A DNA stretch of 64,000 bases from Turritopsis dohrnii (lineage: Eukaryota; Cnidaria; Hydrozoa; Anthoathecata; Oceaniidae), in the NCBI GenBank assembly GCA_027922465.2, contig BQMF02000096.1, positions 806,001 through 870,000 on the forward strand, read 5' to 3'. The translations under genes were made by a program, and so were the position numbers. The notes beneath the pieces were generated by a model that worked only from the letters and a program-made list of their open reading frames with translations, ran no database searches and was not told where the DNA came from. The stretch's first letter is position 1. The number at the start of each line of letters is the position of its first letter. Below are positions 11,861 through 24,300 of the stretch, piece after piece.

Positions 11861-12442
11861 TGTCTTAATTGTTAGAAGCTCTGCACACTCAGTCTGAGTT
11901 CCTTTTGAGTTCTCAATGTAATTTTGCTCATTACTGTTCCATCTGCTCTACATTGGCAATGGCATCTTCAACTAGCTTAATGATAAAAAAGGGTTTTTGT
12001 TAAGAAAAGGACGACAATATGCTCTGCCTCGCTCTTTTTATCCTTACTTCAATTACTACAACCAACTGCACTACAAGACCAGCATGAATAATTTTACAAA
12101 CTTATTATATTTATATCTGTTATATTTTTTTATCTTAACTTTCTCCAAAACTGTGAGCGAATATTAGCAACACAACTATCTCTTTCTACGAATTCTGAGA
12201 TAAAAACATATACAGCAACAGCTGTGGGCTACGGTGACGTCACATGAAAGGTAAAGAAAAATGGAGCAGTAAAAAGAAAGTGAGTTAAAAGCCATTGTAT
12301 CAATAATGTTTGTAAAAGAAAAACATTTTTGTATGAAGAAAGTGTTGCTTTATTCAAATAGAATAAAAACAAAAAGATGATTTTTTTAGTGGACCACTAC
12401 TTCAATGTTTGCTATGCATTTAAATCAGCTTTTAGTATTTAG

Positions 12443-13472
12443 AGGAGTTCATCCAAATCGCAAAGCTTTATATTCCATTCAAAATGATGGGCTGCAAACA
12501 TTTGTATGTTTTGATGGCAGTCGAACTATCAAACTACAAGAAGTAAATGATGACTACTGTGATTGTATTGGCGATGGCAGTGATGAACCTGGAACATCGG
12601 CTTGTAATAAAGGAAGGTAAGATTATGGCTTGTTAGCTATGAAAGTATGATGAATTTTGACAATGACATATAAGTTGTTTTTTTTGTTATAATATTAATG
12701 CTAAACCAAGTTTAACAAAAGTCCTTGAGGCATAAAAAACAGTTTACTGAAAACAACGACATAAAATAAATGAAGTGAAGTGATAAATGGTAAACACTGG
12801 CATAAGGAACAAGAACAAGAACAAATTTTGTATGTTGACAAGAAAATGAGAAGCAGATGTAATTACAATTAATTATGATACAAGCATCTCACTTATTATG
12901 AGTGACATGGAATTTGAAGTTATCCTTTCTACGATGATGCAGAACATGATCTCCCAAGAACGACTTTGTTCAAACACAATGTTTTGAATTCCTCATGCAG
13001 TGTTGCAGTCGAAAGTATGTACATGTATGTTAACTTTACAATGTATTTACGCCAAGATTTTTTCATTAGTTCTCCTTTAAGATGAAAATAAGGGAACATC
13101 AGTCTCACTGTGTCAGAATTGATCAAAACTTTTACTGTGCCAAAATTGGTCCGATCTCAAGTTTATCAAAGTAGCTCAATGGTATCCAAATTAAAAATAA
13201 TCGAAGCATATGCATTAAATACACAGCAGAGAGAACTCTTATGCCAACGTTTTTACACTTTTCAGACACTTTTCACAACTTTTTTCCTGCTTTTTAGATT
13301 CTATTGCCCTTCGGAAGATCATGAAATCCCATCTTTTTATGTTAATGATGGAATCTGTGACTGCTGTGGCGGAGAAGACGAATGGAAAAGGTATAAGCCA
13401 ATCGGATTTGTATTGCCAGCTCATCCAAAGTTACATTATGCACCATGCAAAGTAACTTGTGGCTCATTGTGA
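12443..13472 (+). CDS. Glucosidase II beta subunit-like N-terminal exons (PRKCSH-like), truncated
   Basis: Exon 12443-12616 (acceptor TATTTAG, donor AG|GTAAGA) encodes RGVHPNRKALY, FVCFDGSRTIKLQEVNDDYC and a GDGSDEPGTSAC block. Exon 13298-13390 or to the stop at 13470-13472 encodes FYCPSEDHEIPSFYVNDGIC and CDCCGGEDEW. The phases match across the intron (AG + A). These are the two LDLRa-like calcium-binding modules (VNDDYCDC, VNDGICDCC) of the regulatory beta subunit of ER glucosidase II, which helps trim glucose from N-glycans. The signal-peptide exon is not seen. The coiled coil, the MRH lectin domain and the ER-retention signal of the usual roughly 500-residue protein are absent before the hAT insertion at 14.2 kb. 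It is either a truncated copy or the first part of a gene I cannot follow. Confidence 0.65.
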
Positions 13473-14233
13473 AGAAATAGTTGGTATTTATATTTTGGGC
13501 ATAATGCACAATATGGTGACAGCATGAGAATACAGACTGCAAGAACGTTATAATGCAATGCCATGCAAAAGTTTATGAAATTAAAAATGAAGTTCTTATA
13601 AATCCATGTCCTGATAAGATCACCAAAGTAGCTCATTATTCCAGTTAGAACAGAATGTTATGTTTAATAAGACATTGTAAACAAAATCCCTGGTTTCTGA
13701 AAGCCGAAAAAAAAATAGAGATGCATTATTACTATAATAGTTTATTTGAATTACCACAATGATTGTAACATATAGCTAGTACATAAACAGAATGTTCTCC
13801 AGTTTAAGGGCATTTTTATTATTTTTGACTGGTGATTCAGATTCAATTTTTCTTCTTTGTGACATTTTTGCACCAAAGATTATATAATATGAGGTCATGG
13901 GTAACAGAAGGTTTACACTCTTTTTCTTTTATAAGCATGGGGTATTTGTGGGTCCAGCCTCATTATGCTTAAGCAAAATTCAGATTTCAGCCTGATTAAT
14001 GCTTATGATTATGCTTATCGTAGATTTTGTCCAAGCTATTTGCAGAAGATTATTGATAATGCATTAGATAGTTGTTTATAAGACTTTGATGCATGTGATG
14101 AAGTGTGAACTTTGTCACAGGCATCCTCTAGTTGCAATTTTTGAGAATCCTATTCCGTATGTAACAATGCACAGACATTACAATAGTTGAGTAAAGTTTT
14201 AAAACCACCTTGTCCCGAAAGTGGTTAAGGCAG
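13473..14233. other. Non-coding stretch after the PRKCSH-like exons
   Basis: I searched for further glucosidase II beta exons (coiled coil, MRH) and found none. The right flank of the hAT element repeats an ATTATGCTT theme seen at about 13962-14018 and 17974-17996, so these are probably older repeat remnants. Confidence 0.4.
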
Positions 14234-17200
14234 CAGGGTGTTAGCCAGAAATTGACAATTGAGGCCATTAGGCCTCAATCGGGAATTTCCAAAACCGAAC
14301 AGGGGGGTTATTTTCCACATTAATGAATGTCTAAATTTACAACGTTTTTCTTAGTATTTGGGAGAATACTAAGAGAATAAAAACAACAGAATTTTCTTCA
14401 ACAAAACTGAACTTTAAAGCTTAAAATAATAAAGCAAAAAAAAACTACAGCTAAGGTAAGGTCTACATAATCTTAGTTCTTGCAAACTTTTAATATATCA
14501 CGACGCTACAATGTTTCGTTGTGATGTGAGCATGCGTAGTTCACGAAATTCACGCAGGACCATGCTGCAAGCAAGCAAATGATATTAGTTTCAAAATACA
14601 ACAAAAATAGAAAATGTTATAAGTATGCTGCACGCAATCTAAAACATGATTAAAATAAAAGGATATAATATAAGAAAGTCAAATGTTTATTTTCAGCTTT
14701 GGATTTAATCGTTTTAATTCGTCAACGAATAATTCGTATACTTCATCGGATATACTACTAGGACTCTCTGTAGAAATTCGTTGCAGTGATTCGAGAGATA
14801 CTTGAGTTAATTGATTTTGCAATCTCATTTTAACTAACTTCATTCGTGAAAAGAGCCTTTCGACGCATGATACTGAGAATGTAAACATTATTGACAACTC
14901 TAGTAAAAACATACATTGAGGATATGACGACAGCTTGGTTTGTATCACTCCAGAATTTGACGGTGTGTACTGCTGTCTTTCGGTTTGCAAAGATTCTCGT
15001 TCTTCTTTAGTTTTTGCTTGCAACAATTTTACATCGATCTTGTGTTCATAGGACTTTTTTCATTCGGACATAACAGTTAAAAAGCCCTCCCATTCTAATT
15101 TCAACTTCATGGAATCTATATCAGCTGGTTGTTGTGACACTTCACTATTCATTCAATCGGTTTTAGCTTCTCCGTAATATTCTGCCAGATTGTCTATCTC
15201 AGATATTCCATATTCGTTGAAATCTTCTGGATTTGTCGGAAGCTTTCTTGATCAAATATAACGAAACAAAGCCAAAAATCTAGCTGCTCAAATGCGTCGT
15301 TTATTTCTGATTTAAACCTTTCAACAAAGGGTAAGTAGGTGTCGAATCAAAATTAAACTGTTTTGAACTACGTAAATTTGCACTGGGTGGCATACTAAGC
15401 ACTTCATCTTTCGCTAATGTTTTCAATTTATCAAATTCTTTTTCCTGGTACCATCTGCGACGATCAGGATCTTCTAATTTTTCTAACCCTTGTAAGGTCT
15501 TGCCAAGATAAATTGGGATATCTGATAGGCAGAGTGTTCCATCTCCCTTTTGTGATACGAGGTTCAGCGGTTGTACAGCGTCGAATACTTCTCTAAGCAT
15601 TAATATCGTAGCAATGAAAGTATCATCAGTAATTTCCGAAAAGATTCCAGTCGCCTCCGGTTCACTGCGATCATTTACACATACAGCAAGTGCATTCAAA
15701 AACTGCCTGTAGCCATTACATAAACTCTTACACGCCCGATCATGGGCCGTCCATCTCATTGTGCTTGGACAAACTGGGTTAACTAATGATTCATCATAAA
15801 TATCAGCAACTTTCTCCATGAAATTTAAGGCTAGTGGACGATAATGAAAAAACTTCCATAAGGCAAGTAAAACAGATTTAAACTCAGGCAGTAAATGTTT
15901 AAAGCATAATGCAATTTTATGATTTCCACAACCAATCCAGGTAGCTAATGGTATCAGGTGTTTTAGTAACCGTTTTAAACCATTTCTTTCACCTGAATTC
16001 ACATTGGTAGTGTCTATCATGAAGAACCGCGCATTTTCTTTAAATGCTCGAGCTTCTTAAAGTAACTTTCAAAAGCACTTAAGATATTGGCAGCGCTAAG
16101 GTGTGTTCCAACCACTTTGCTTATGGGTATGAGTCCTACAAAATGTTCAGAAATTTTTCCGTTATGGTTAAAAGTGGCATATATCGCCATTTGTTCCACT
16201 GATGTGATGTCTCTTGTTTCGTCATTATACATTGCAAACTTATTTTGACGTAAGGATGTTAGTACCGTGATTCATGATTTCAATGTATTTTGCTATAAAT
16301 TGTGGAGACATGTAATTTGCATTTTTCGGAAATTCAGAAGGTGTGTTTGGACCTCTTTCCCCCCACAATCAGCAATCAGTTCAACAACATCCACGAAATT
16401 ATGTGTATGGGCCCAATTTTTCTTAATCATTAAATGGGTGATACGAAAAAAGCTTTTGATAATGAAACGATTCGTTGAAACTTTTTTCATTGATTGCGTA
16501 AGACTGCTTTCCTGTAACAGCTTCCAAACATCCATATTTCTCTTAGAAAGTTCGTCAAATGCCTGCTTGTTTTTAGCGCATTCAAGATGGCTTAATGAAT
16601 TTAAGTGCTGCTGTGTTCGTCTCGATGGATGATCACCAAATGTTCCCGCCTTAGTGACAAATGCGCGGTTCGGGGCTACATTAACTGAAAAACTGGTACA
16701 GATCTTACAGTACCATCCCTCCTCTACTGTGCTGTAGTAGAATTCGGGAAAGGTTTTTTCATAAGAAGAAACATTTCTTTTCCTGAGGTCAATGGAATTG
16801 AAAGAACTTCCAGTAGGTTCTATTTCGTCAAAAACATTTGTTTGTTCTTTGTCACTAGTGACAATAGTCGACATTGGTGGTGGTGATTCTAAACTTTGGT
16901 TTGTTTCTATGTGAATTACTGACGAAGTTTCTACCACAGGTTCTTCACGGGGAACTTTTCCAGGAGGTTCATCTTGATTCTGTGTATTCTCCAAACTATT
17001 TTTACGTTGGAATAGTGATGTAATCTTTTGGGATTTAATGAGGTTTGTTTTCACGGATTTGATGTAATATTTCGAATTATGTGAATTATTTTAATTCCTA
17101 CAATTAAAAGTTAATAAAATGCTTTTAAGAAAGTGGCTCTTTAATCCTGAGTTTGGAAGGTCATACCGAGAGTATACTTGAGACTTTCATGTAATTTCGG

Positions 17201-17922
17201 AAAGTTTTCGTTTGATCACCTTCGCTACAAGAGAAATAAATCCTTATCGTGTTTTCTTTTCAATAAAATGATAAAAGAATCAACATACCTGATGTTTATT
17301 TAAGTTTGTTTGTATTAAGAATCATAGTTGTTTCAAATTTTTCTTTTTCGTTCAGCTATCAACGGTGCTTCGATTTGAATAAAACAACAAGCGCTTTAAT
17401 TCGAATAAAATAACAGCAATGCAATGACATCGGTGCAGAATTTTCAGAAAGAAAAAAAGATGGAATATACTGCAGAAAATGATTGATTTTCTTTTGTTTT
17501 ATATAATAGATCTTTTATATTGAATTACGAAACTTCTCATAGCACGTGCAAAGGAGAAAAAAAGATAAAAAGAAAAGAAAAAGAAAAACAATAAAGTTTA
17601 TTTTTTTTATAAACGTTTACGAAGGAGTGTAACTGGTATTAATCAATTTTCATTTTCATTTATTTTAAATACGGTGGAGTGCGACAGAAAAAAGATAAAT
17701 TTAAAAGATGGTAGACTATACGATGAACATTTTCATAACGAAGCCGAAACGCATGTTATGAGTTTAAGCCGATGTTTCAAAACAGAATCAAATCATTTTA
17801 ACAGCAAGCTTATTTACTAACTTTTCGTAAATTTATTGCTGGACTCAATTGGGAAACTTATAGTATTTTGGATTGGGAAAGAGGCGTCTAACGGCGTCTG
17901 TAGGACCCTAGCTAACACCCTG
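14234..17922 (-). mobile_element. hAT-type DNA transposon, near full length
   Basis: The ends are CAGGGTGTTAGCCAG at 14234 and, reverse complemented, CAGGGTGTTAGCTAG ending at 17922, a good 15-bp inverted repeat with the CAGGG start usual for hAT. The flanks share GGCAG (14229-14233 and 17923-17927), shorter than the usual 8-bp hAT duplication. Some hAT lineages make 5-6 bp duplications, or the remaining bases have decayed. The transposase runs on the minus strand between these ends. Confidence 0.75.
14679..17054 (-). pseudogene. hAT transposase (TTF/ZMYM/KIAA1586-like), broken
   Basis: Four minus-strand frames are in the family's order. 17054-16293 has a polar N-terminus and a TTF-type zinc finger (GWYCKICTSF ... 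AGTFGDHPSRRTQQHLNSLSH). 16232-16017 has the first catalytic region (YNDETRDITSVEQMAIYATF). 16020-15301 has DTTNVNSGERNGLKRLLKH and IGCGNHKIALCFKHLLP. 15026-14679 has the C-terminal dimerisation region with SVSCVERLFSRMKLVKMRLQN (the S-x-x-x-V-E-R-x-F-S motif). A residual frame with FEQLDFWLCFVIF bridges 15027-15300. Several frameshifts and stops separate the pieces, so the copy is inactive although all domains remain. Confidence 0.75.
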
Positions 17923-18369
17923 GGCAGAATCCAAAATCCCAAAAGGTTCTTGCACAGCCTCAGATTATGCTTGTCATATGCTTATTTTTCAGCCTTAGTA
18001 TACTTATAAAAGAAAAAGAGTGTATATGCAACATTGAAGTAGCTAATATTTGTAAAACGACTTCTGTATCCCACATGACCAATCAAATGAAAGAGCTGTC
18101 TCTGTAGAATATGTAGGAATATAGAGATGAATATTATGTCTTTCCTTTTCTTGTATCATGCTCATGTATTTAGACAACATGAACCATAATCGAAAAGTTT
18201 CCTATTTACGAAACAGAATACTCAATTGACTTTTAAGCAGAGAAAACTTGATGGTGTAGAAAGTTTGCCAATTTCTAACCTGGAACAGTCAAACATTTTT
18301 CTTATTTGATTTTGTGAATGCGTAACAAAATTAGACTTTGATCTAAATTATAGCTAACTTAATATTATA
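17923..18369. other. ZRANB3: 5' flank of ZRANB3
   Basis: This AT-rich 450-base stretch separates the hAT right end from the ZRANB3 start codon and should hold its promoter and 5' UTR. I see no confident TATA box or initiator. Confidence 0.35.
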
Positions 18370-21300
18370 ATGGATAAGAAGAAGAAAGAGTCTTTGAGTT
18401 TTTTACCTTCAAAATTACGGAAATCATTGATGAAATTTCAGAGAAATGGTATTCGATATGGTATAAGTAAAAATGGAAGGTATGGTTTGGCATTGATGTT
18501 TTAATTATTTTTGAAAATTTTGAATAATTTTTGTTTGTTTGGTTTTTCATAATTTCAACTTGCAATGTGTTTACAGGTATTTTATTATATTTTTAGATGC
18601 CTGATTGGTGATGAAGTGAGTAAACTATGTTTTGCATGTGCATACATGTTATTACTTTTTATGAAGGAATATCTTCTTGTTTCCAATGAACTAATAATAA
18701 TAATAAAACTCAAATTCCTTTTTCCTTACCTTACCTTTTTCGCCTCTAAAGTTAACATAGTGTAATGAAAGTATAGAGGTGGAAATAGTTTCATGCAAAT
18801 TTATTAATATGCTGTCACGTCATGTATATCATGCAAAACAGTTAAACAGTGCTAAAGGTCTACAGTTTCTTGATAAAGGGTGTCTATTTCTATACTTTTT
18901 TAAAATTAATTTCTGATTTTTTTCCCAAAGAGAGAGGGTAACTTTGATGACTAATATGAGGAACACTTTGTTCAACAATTTCTTCATGTTGTTTAACCAG
19001 AAAAATTATTTAAACTATTAGTTATACTTTCTCATCCTCTAGATATTTTGACGTTTTTAATTGCTATGCTGCCAGGAAGGCATTCCTTGTGTCTACAAAG
19101 GAATGAGAACAATGATAATAGTTATCCACCATTATCAATCAATTCCATCTTTTGAGTGCTACCTACATCGAAGTTGTTCCTTTGTGTTATTGTTTTCCCT
19201 ATAAAATGTATTACTAGATGGGTCTTGGCAAAACCCTCCAAGCTATTGGTATTGCATATTATTTCAAGACAGAATGGCCTTTACTTATTATCGTGCCATC
19301 GTCAATGCGATATGGTTGGGTAAATGAACTTGAAAAGTGGCTTCCTTGTATTCAACCTGGAGATATTAATGTTATCAGTAGTTGTGCTTGTCTGGGGTGA
19401 GGTTTTTATGCTATCTGACATTTTTCATCAGAATTTCAGGAATGTCTCTCAAGTAATCAGTACAAATCTCCCTATAGCTCAATGCTGAATTCTCGAATCA
19501 GTATAATCAGCTATGGTTTACTGAGTCAGCCAAGACGTAAAACAAAATCTGTCAGTGAAGTCATTAACGAAACCAATTTTGGTGTTATTATCATTGATGA
19601 ATCACATTATATCAAGCGCATGCAATCAATACGAACAAAAGAAGTTATGAAATGTGCTAAGAAAATCCCCCATAAAATCTTATTGTCTGGGACACCAACG
19701 TTAGCAAGGCCAATTGAGGTAAACATTTAGAATTTTTTTTGTTTGAATTAATTGTATATATGGTCATATTACAAAATTTTCATATTTGGCTGCCATTGTC
19801 CAATTATTTTACATTTTGTCAGTAGTTAGGATTTTTGATTTAATGAAATGATATGATAATAATAATTAGCAAATCATCATGTGATGAACCTTATGCCATG
19901 AGTTTTTTGAGATGATGCTTCTGCCCGCCAGGAAAGTAATCGGTTTTCATCGCACAGCGTAAAAAGAACGCAAAGAAACAGGGTAACAGATGGATGAGTA
20001 ATATAATTACATTCATTGCATACCATAGCTCTTTCCACAAATTCACCTTATTCAACCACAACTGTTTGGTTCGTATCATACATTTGGTGAAATGTATTGC
20101 AATGGTCATTATGTTACTGAGATGAACAGAGGAAAGGTATATCAGAAATATGACATGAGGTTAGAAAATTGGAAAAGATTGTCTTTATTTTGTTAAATGT
20201 CATATGTGGGGAATTTCCAACCAGCTATAATTGTTAACAGCTTTTTATAATTGTCTGAATGAACAAGTTGTGCTTTGAACCTTAATGCTCAATTTCCAAA
20301 ACAAATTTACAAAAGTGTTATTCTAAGTTTATGGTTGACCTTAGACATCTTTTCTGTGAAAGTTTAACAGGCATTTTTAGAAAATTTTAGAAAATAACGC
20401 AACATAAATGGACTGGTGCAATAACCCAACGACATTCAGATTGTTGAAATCTTTTTGCCTGCAATGGCATTACATTTCCTTCAAGCCAGATACAATTCTG
20501 ATATAATTATTACTTTTAGTGGTGCTTCAAACCTTGATAAGCTGCACAATCTGCTGGTAAAAAATGTTATGATAAGAAGGTTAAAAGAACAGGTACTATT
20601 TTCTTCAAGCTTTTATTTTTTATTCTTGTACAAGAGCGAGTCTTGTTTCAGTTTGCAAGGCAATACTGGATGCTTATGTTTCAACAATTCCTTAGCAATT
20701 CCACACTTCTTACTTTTTGTTGATGTAGTATAATTAAAAACACTGATATCTTTTTATTTGTAGGTTTTAACGCAACTCCCTGCAAAGAGACGTCAAAAAA
20801 TAATGTTTGAAATAGGACAGAATTCTAAACACAAAAAGGTAAAGCCACCTTACAAAAGTGATATTTGAGAGCGATTCAATGAAAAAGAAGAAAAAACGGA
20901 AAACTCATAAACTGTTGTGTTGCAGTCATATTTTTATGCTAGGAGCTAGAAGACCTTTTTGAAAACCTGAAAAAGATGCGTCATTCAGGGCAGAATGAAC
21001 TTGAAGGAGTTATGAGTGGCTCATATAAAACGGAATTCATGCGTTTATTCAACTCAACAGCTGTTGCTAAAGTAGGTGTTTTGAAGTTCGTGGTGAAAGT
21101 AATGCAACAGGAATTTTATGAATAGTTTTCAGTTCTTACAAAAATGTTGACTAATGATTGAATGTCTTATTTCAGTTAATTATTTTATGTAATAAAAGTT
21201 GATTTTCTTAATTTTCAAAAAAAAAAAACAATTGAAACAGGACACTTCACGAAATGATAAGTTTTCTGATGTTTTGCATTGTGGTTGGGACCTTTCAAAC

Positions 21301-24300
21301 AAATTTAGTCTTGGTGGAATTGTATCCATTCATAACTTTGTTGTCAGTTAAAAATACTGAAGATCATGTTGAAACATCTGTTGTCCTTATTCCTTGAACA
21401 AAATTTAAGTTTCAAACTCTAAATCTATTAAGTACTATAATTATTTTCCCTGATAGTCTTTTGAGTTCCCATTAGTCATTGTTGCAATCATCTTTGTTAT
21501 AGGCAGCTGCCATACAACAATACATCTGTGATATGCTAGACGGTATGCAGAATAAGTTTATTGTGTTTTGCTTTCATTTGACAATGGTTCAAGCTGTTCA
21601 ACAAATACTTGTTAAGCGCAAGGTCAAACACATATGTATCACAGGCGAGGTCAGTTCACTCCAGAGAGGTCTGGATACAGAAACATTCCAGACTAACCCC
21701 GAATGCCGAGTTGCTGTTTTGAGTATACAAGCTGCTGCAACTGTAAGTTTGCTCGCTCATTTTGAATAATGCATTTATTAAATTAATTAAATTTATTGAA
21801 TTTTCTTTAAAGTACTTTTTTATGTTTCAACCCTAAGGTTGAAAACTGTTTTTTGATCTTCAACAATAAATTGTCCATCAAGGACTCTTGCTGTTTGACT
21901 ACATTTTGTGCGGACACCACAGGTTATAACCCTGGCTCCTTCACAAAAGAGACAGATGTGTTCAAAACTAAATTGCTGGTCGAGCATTTTGAATGAAGAA
22001 CACGCTCCTAATTGTGAAAATATGAATAAAGTGCAAAGAGCTTAAACTACGAAGATGTCTTGTTGGATCCTTTAACAGAGCAATCCAGAAAATGTTTAGT
22101 TTTTTTATTGGGGGTCATTCTAAAAGCATATGCTTGTGTATGGAGGGGAGATCAACGATGACTTCCATTGCACTTGGAGTTCACTTAAAGTTTGAGTCAA
22201 TGTTAATAGTAGTGCATCATTGTGAATTTTCCAAACTTAACTTAGCCAACCAAAAGTCCATTTATCCAAACTTTGCTTTACATACAAATGCGTACAGGCA
22301 GAGTAGCTTAAAAAATTTCGAAAAACATGCGTATCAGTAGGTACTTTAAGGATGGCCAACAAATGTTCAGTTACTTTAAGATACTAATTACTAATACCAA
22401 TTCAAATAAAGCAATGAGTTATGTTTTTATTAGGTTTTATCTTCCACTCTTTCTGGAGTGACTCATGTGCGAATACAGTAAGAATACAGAATACAGTGCT
22501 AAAGAGTAGTAAGACGAAAACTCATTTTTTGTTAAGTCTTTTTTTCAGTTTGATTTTTCAGGATAAATTATAAAAATCAAAATTACTGTTGTCTTTAATT
22601 TCTATAAAATTAAAAAATTTTATAAGCGCCCAGCATTTATGAAGCACCCCTCTCAATTAAGCACCCATGCAAAAAATCCAAAAACTTAATAAGCACCCAG
22701 GGCGCTTGTTCGGATAATTACGGTACTTTGAGAAGTTTGAAAGTTCCCTCATGACAAAAATTATTGGATAAACATACCTTTAATTGTAAGACGGATTATG
22801 TTGGCGAATAGAAAAACAACATCACCCTCTAGGTTACTTCTTCTTTATTATGAATAGGGTTTGACGCTAACTGCCGCCGATCATGTGATATTTTCAGAAT
22901 TGCACTATACACCCGGAGTTCTATTACAAGCAGAAGACAGGTGTCACCGCATCGGCCAGAAAAATGCTGTGTTAGTTCATTACCTAGTTGCCATGGGAAC
23001 TATTGATGAATTTCTTTGGTCTTGTTTGAAACGAAAGGTGTGTTTCTTTAGACTTTTACTTTGAATGTCACTGTTTATGTATTTGCTGAATGTGATAGTG
23101 TGTTGTACAGAAGCTTAAAAACAAAAGAAACAACTCAAAATCTGTATTGTACTAGGCATTCATAATTTGTATGCATATGCAAAATTATGCGAAGTTGTTG
23201 CAAATAAGGAACGAAAGCATTGTAATTTATCTATAGGATCCCTGAGATAATTTCACAGGGTTGTAGTTTCTGTAGAGAAAACCGTCCTAGTATTCTTTCT
23301 CTGGCAATCATGAGGCACTTGTGTAAAATCGTTAAAGCTGTATAAAAGCACAGAGATTCTAGGAATCTACGTCGCAAAAAAATATTATGTCCACACAACG
23401 ATGTGTAGCAAAATTATCCATCAATACATTTGGTTTTAAAATTATCCAACAAATATTTACACAATTACAATTACAAAAGCTATTAAACTGATCTGTCTCT
23501 GTTATGCCTCCGTGATAAAATAGAACAATTTATTTATTGCCTTTTTGTTTTGTTTGTTTGTTTGCTTGTTTATTTTTCTGCTAACTTCGTCATGATCTTC
23601 ATGAAAATCTTGAAAGTTCATGTGAAAGACAACTTTAAATAGATACTTTTCCTTTCATCTAGATCGTGGTGACTAGTGCCACATTGAATGGAAAAATCTC
23701 AGAGCTGCATGTTGACACTGAAGACTTTGGCAAGAAGGATTTGCTGTCTGGACTAGAAGCTTGGCAGCCTGTATCAGTAGTTGTGCCAAATGATAAAGTG
23801 GAGAACTTGTTTCAGAAGGTGCTTGTTATTTTATTGCACGAATATGTATACCATCTTAACTTGAAGATAAACTGTAAAAATGTACTATCATACTCAAGGA
23901 ATCAAAATCTAGGAAATTTGTTGGAAAGGTTGACTGAAAACCCCTGCTCTAAACCACCTTTTGTATTGCTTTACCTGATGATGTGAACTGTCCTTTTCAA
24001 GGAAATGTTTTTGTCATTTGATAGACAATGATAGTTAATATGCATTCTCAGTATGTCTTTTGATTTTATCCCTATCATGTCATTTACAGTCAGGCTGCTG
24101 TTGTTTTTGAGTCGTGTCCTTTGATTTTTAGAAGATTGAGCACAAAGACATCAGAGATTTACTCTCAACGGAGTCCAAGAAAAACAAGAAAAGAAAACTT
24201 CTACGAAAGAGATGCGAACCTATTGTTGTTTGGAGTGACGAAGAAGAAGAAAATGAATTTAAACCCAGGAAGAAGAAACGAAAGCATTATCCCACATCAA

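Noticed and set aside
12019..12087. Short ORF MLCLALFILTSITTTNC... upstream of the PRKCSH-like exons, like a signal peptide
   Set aside because: It ends in TGA with no GT donor in the right phase to join the next exon, so it cannot be shown to be the missing first exon.
22092..22340. 82-residue frame in a ZRANB3 intron
   Set aside because: It lies between two exons that join in phase without it, and has no similarity to the family.
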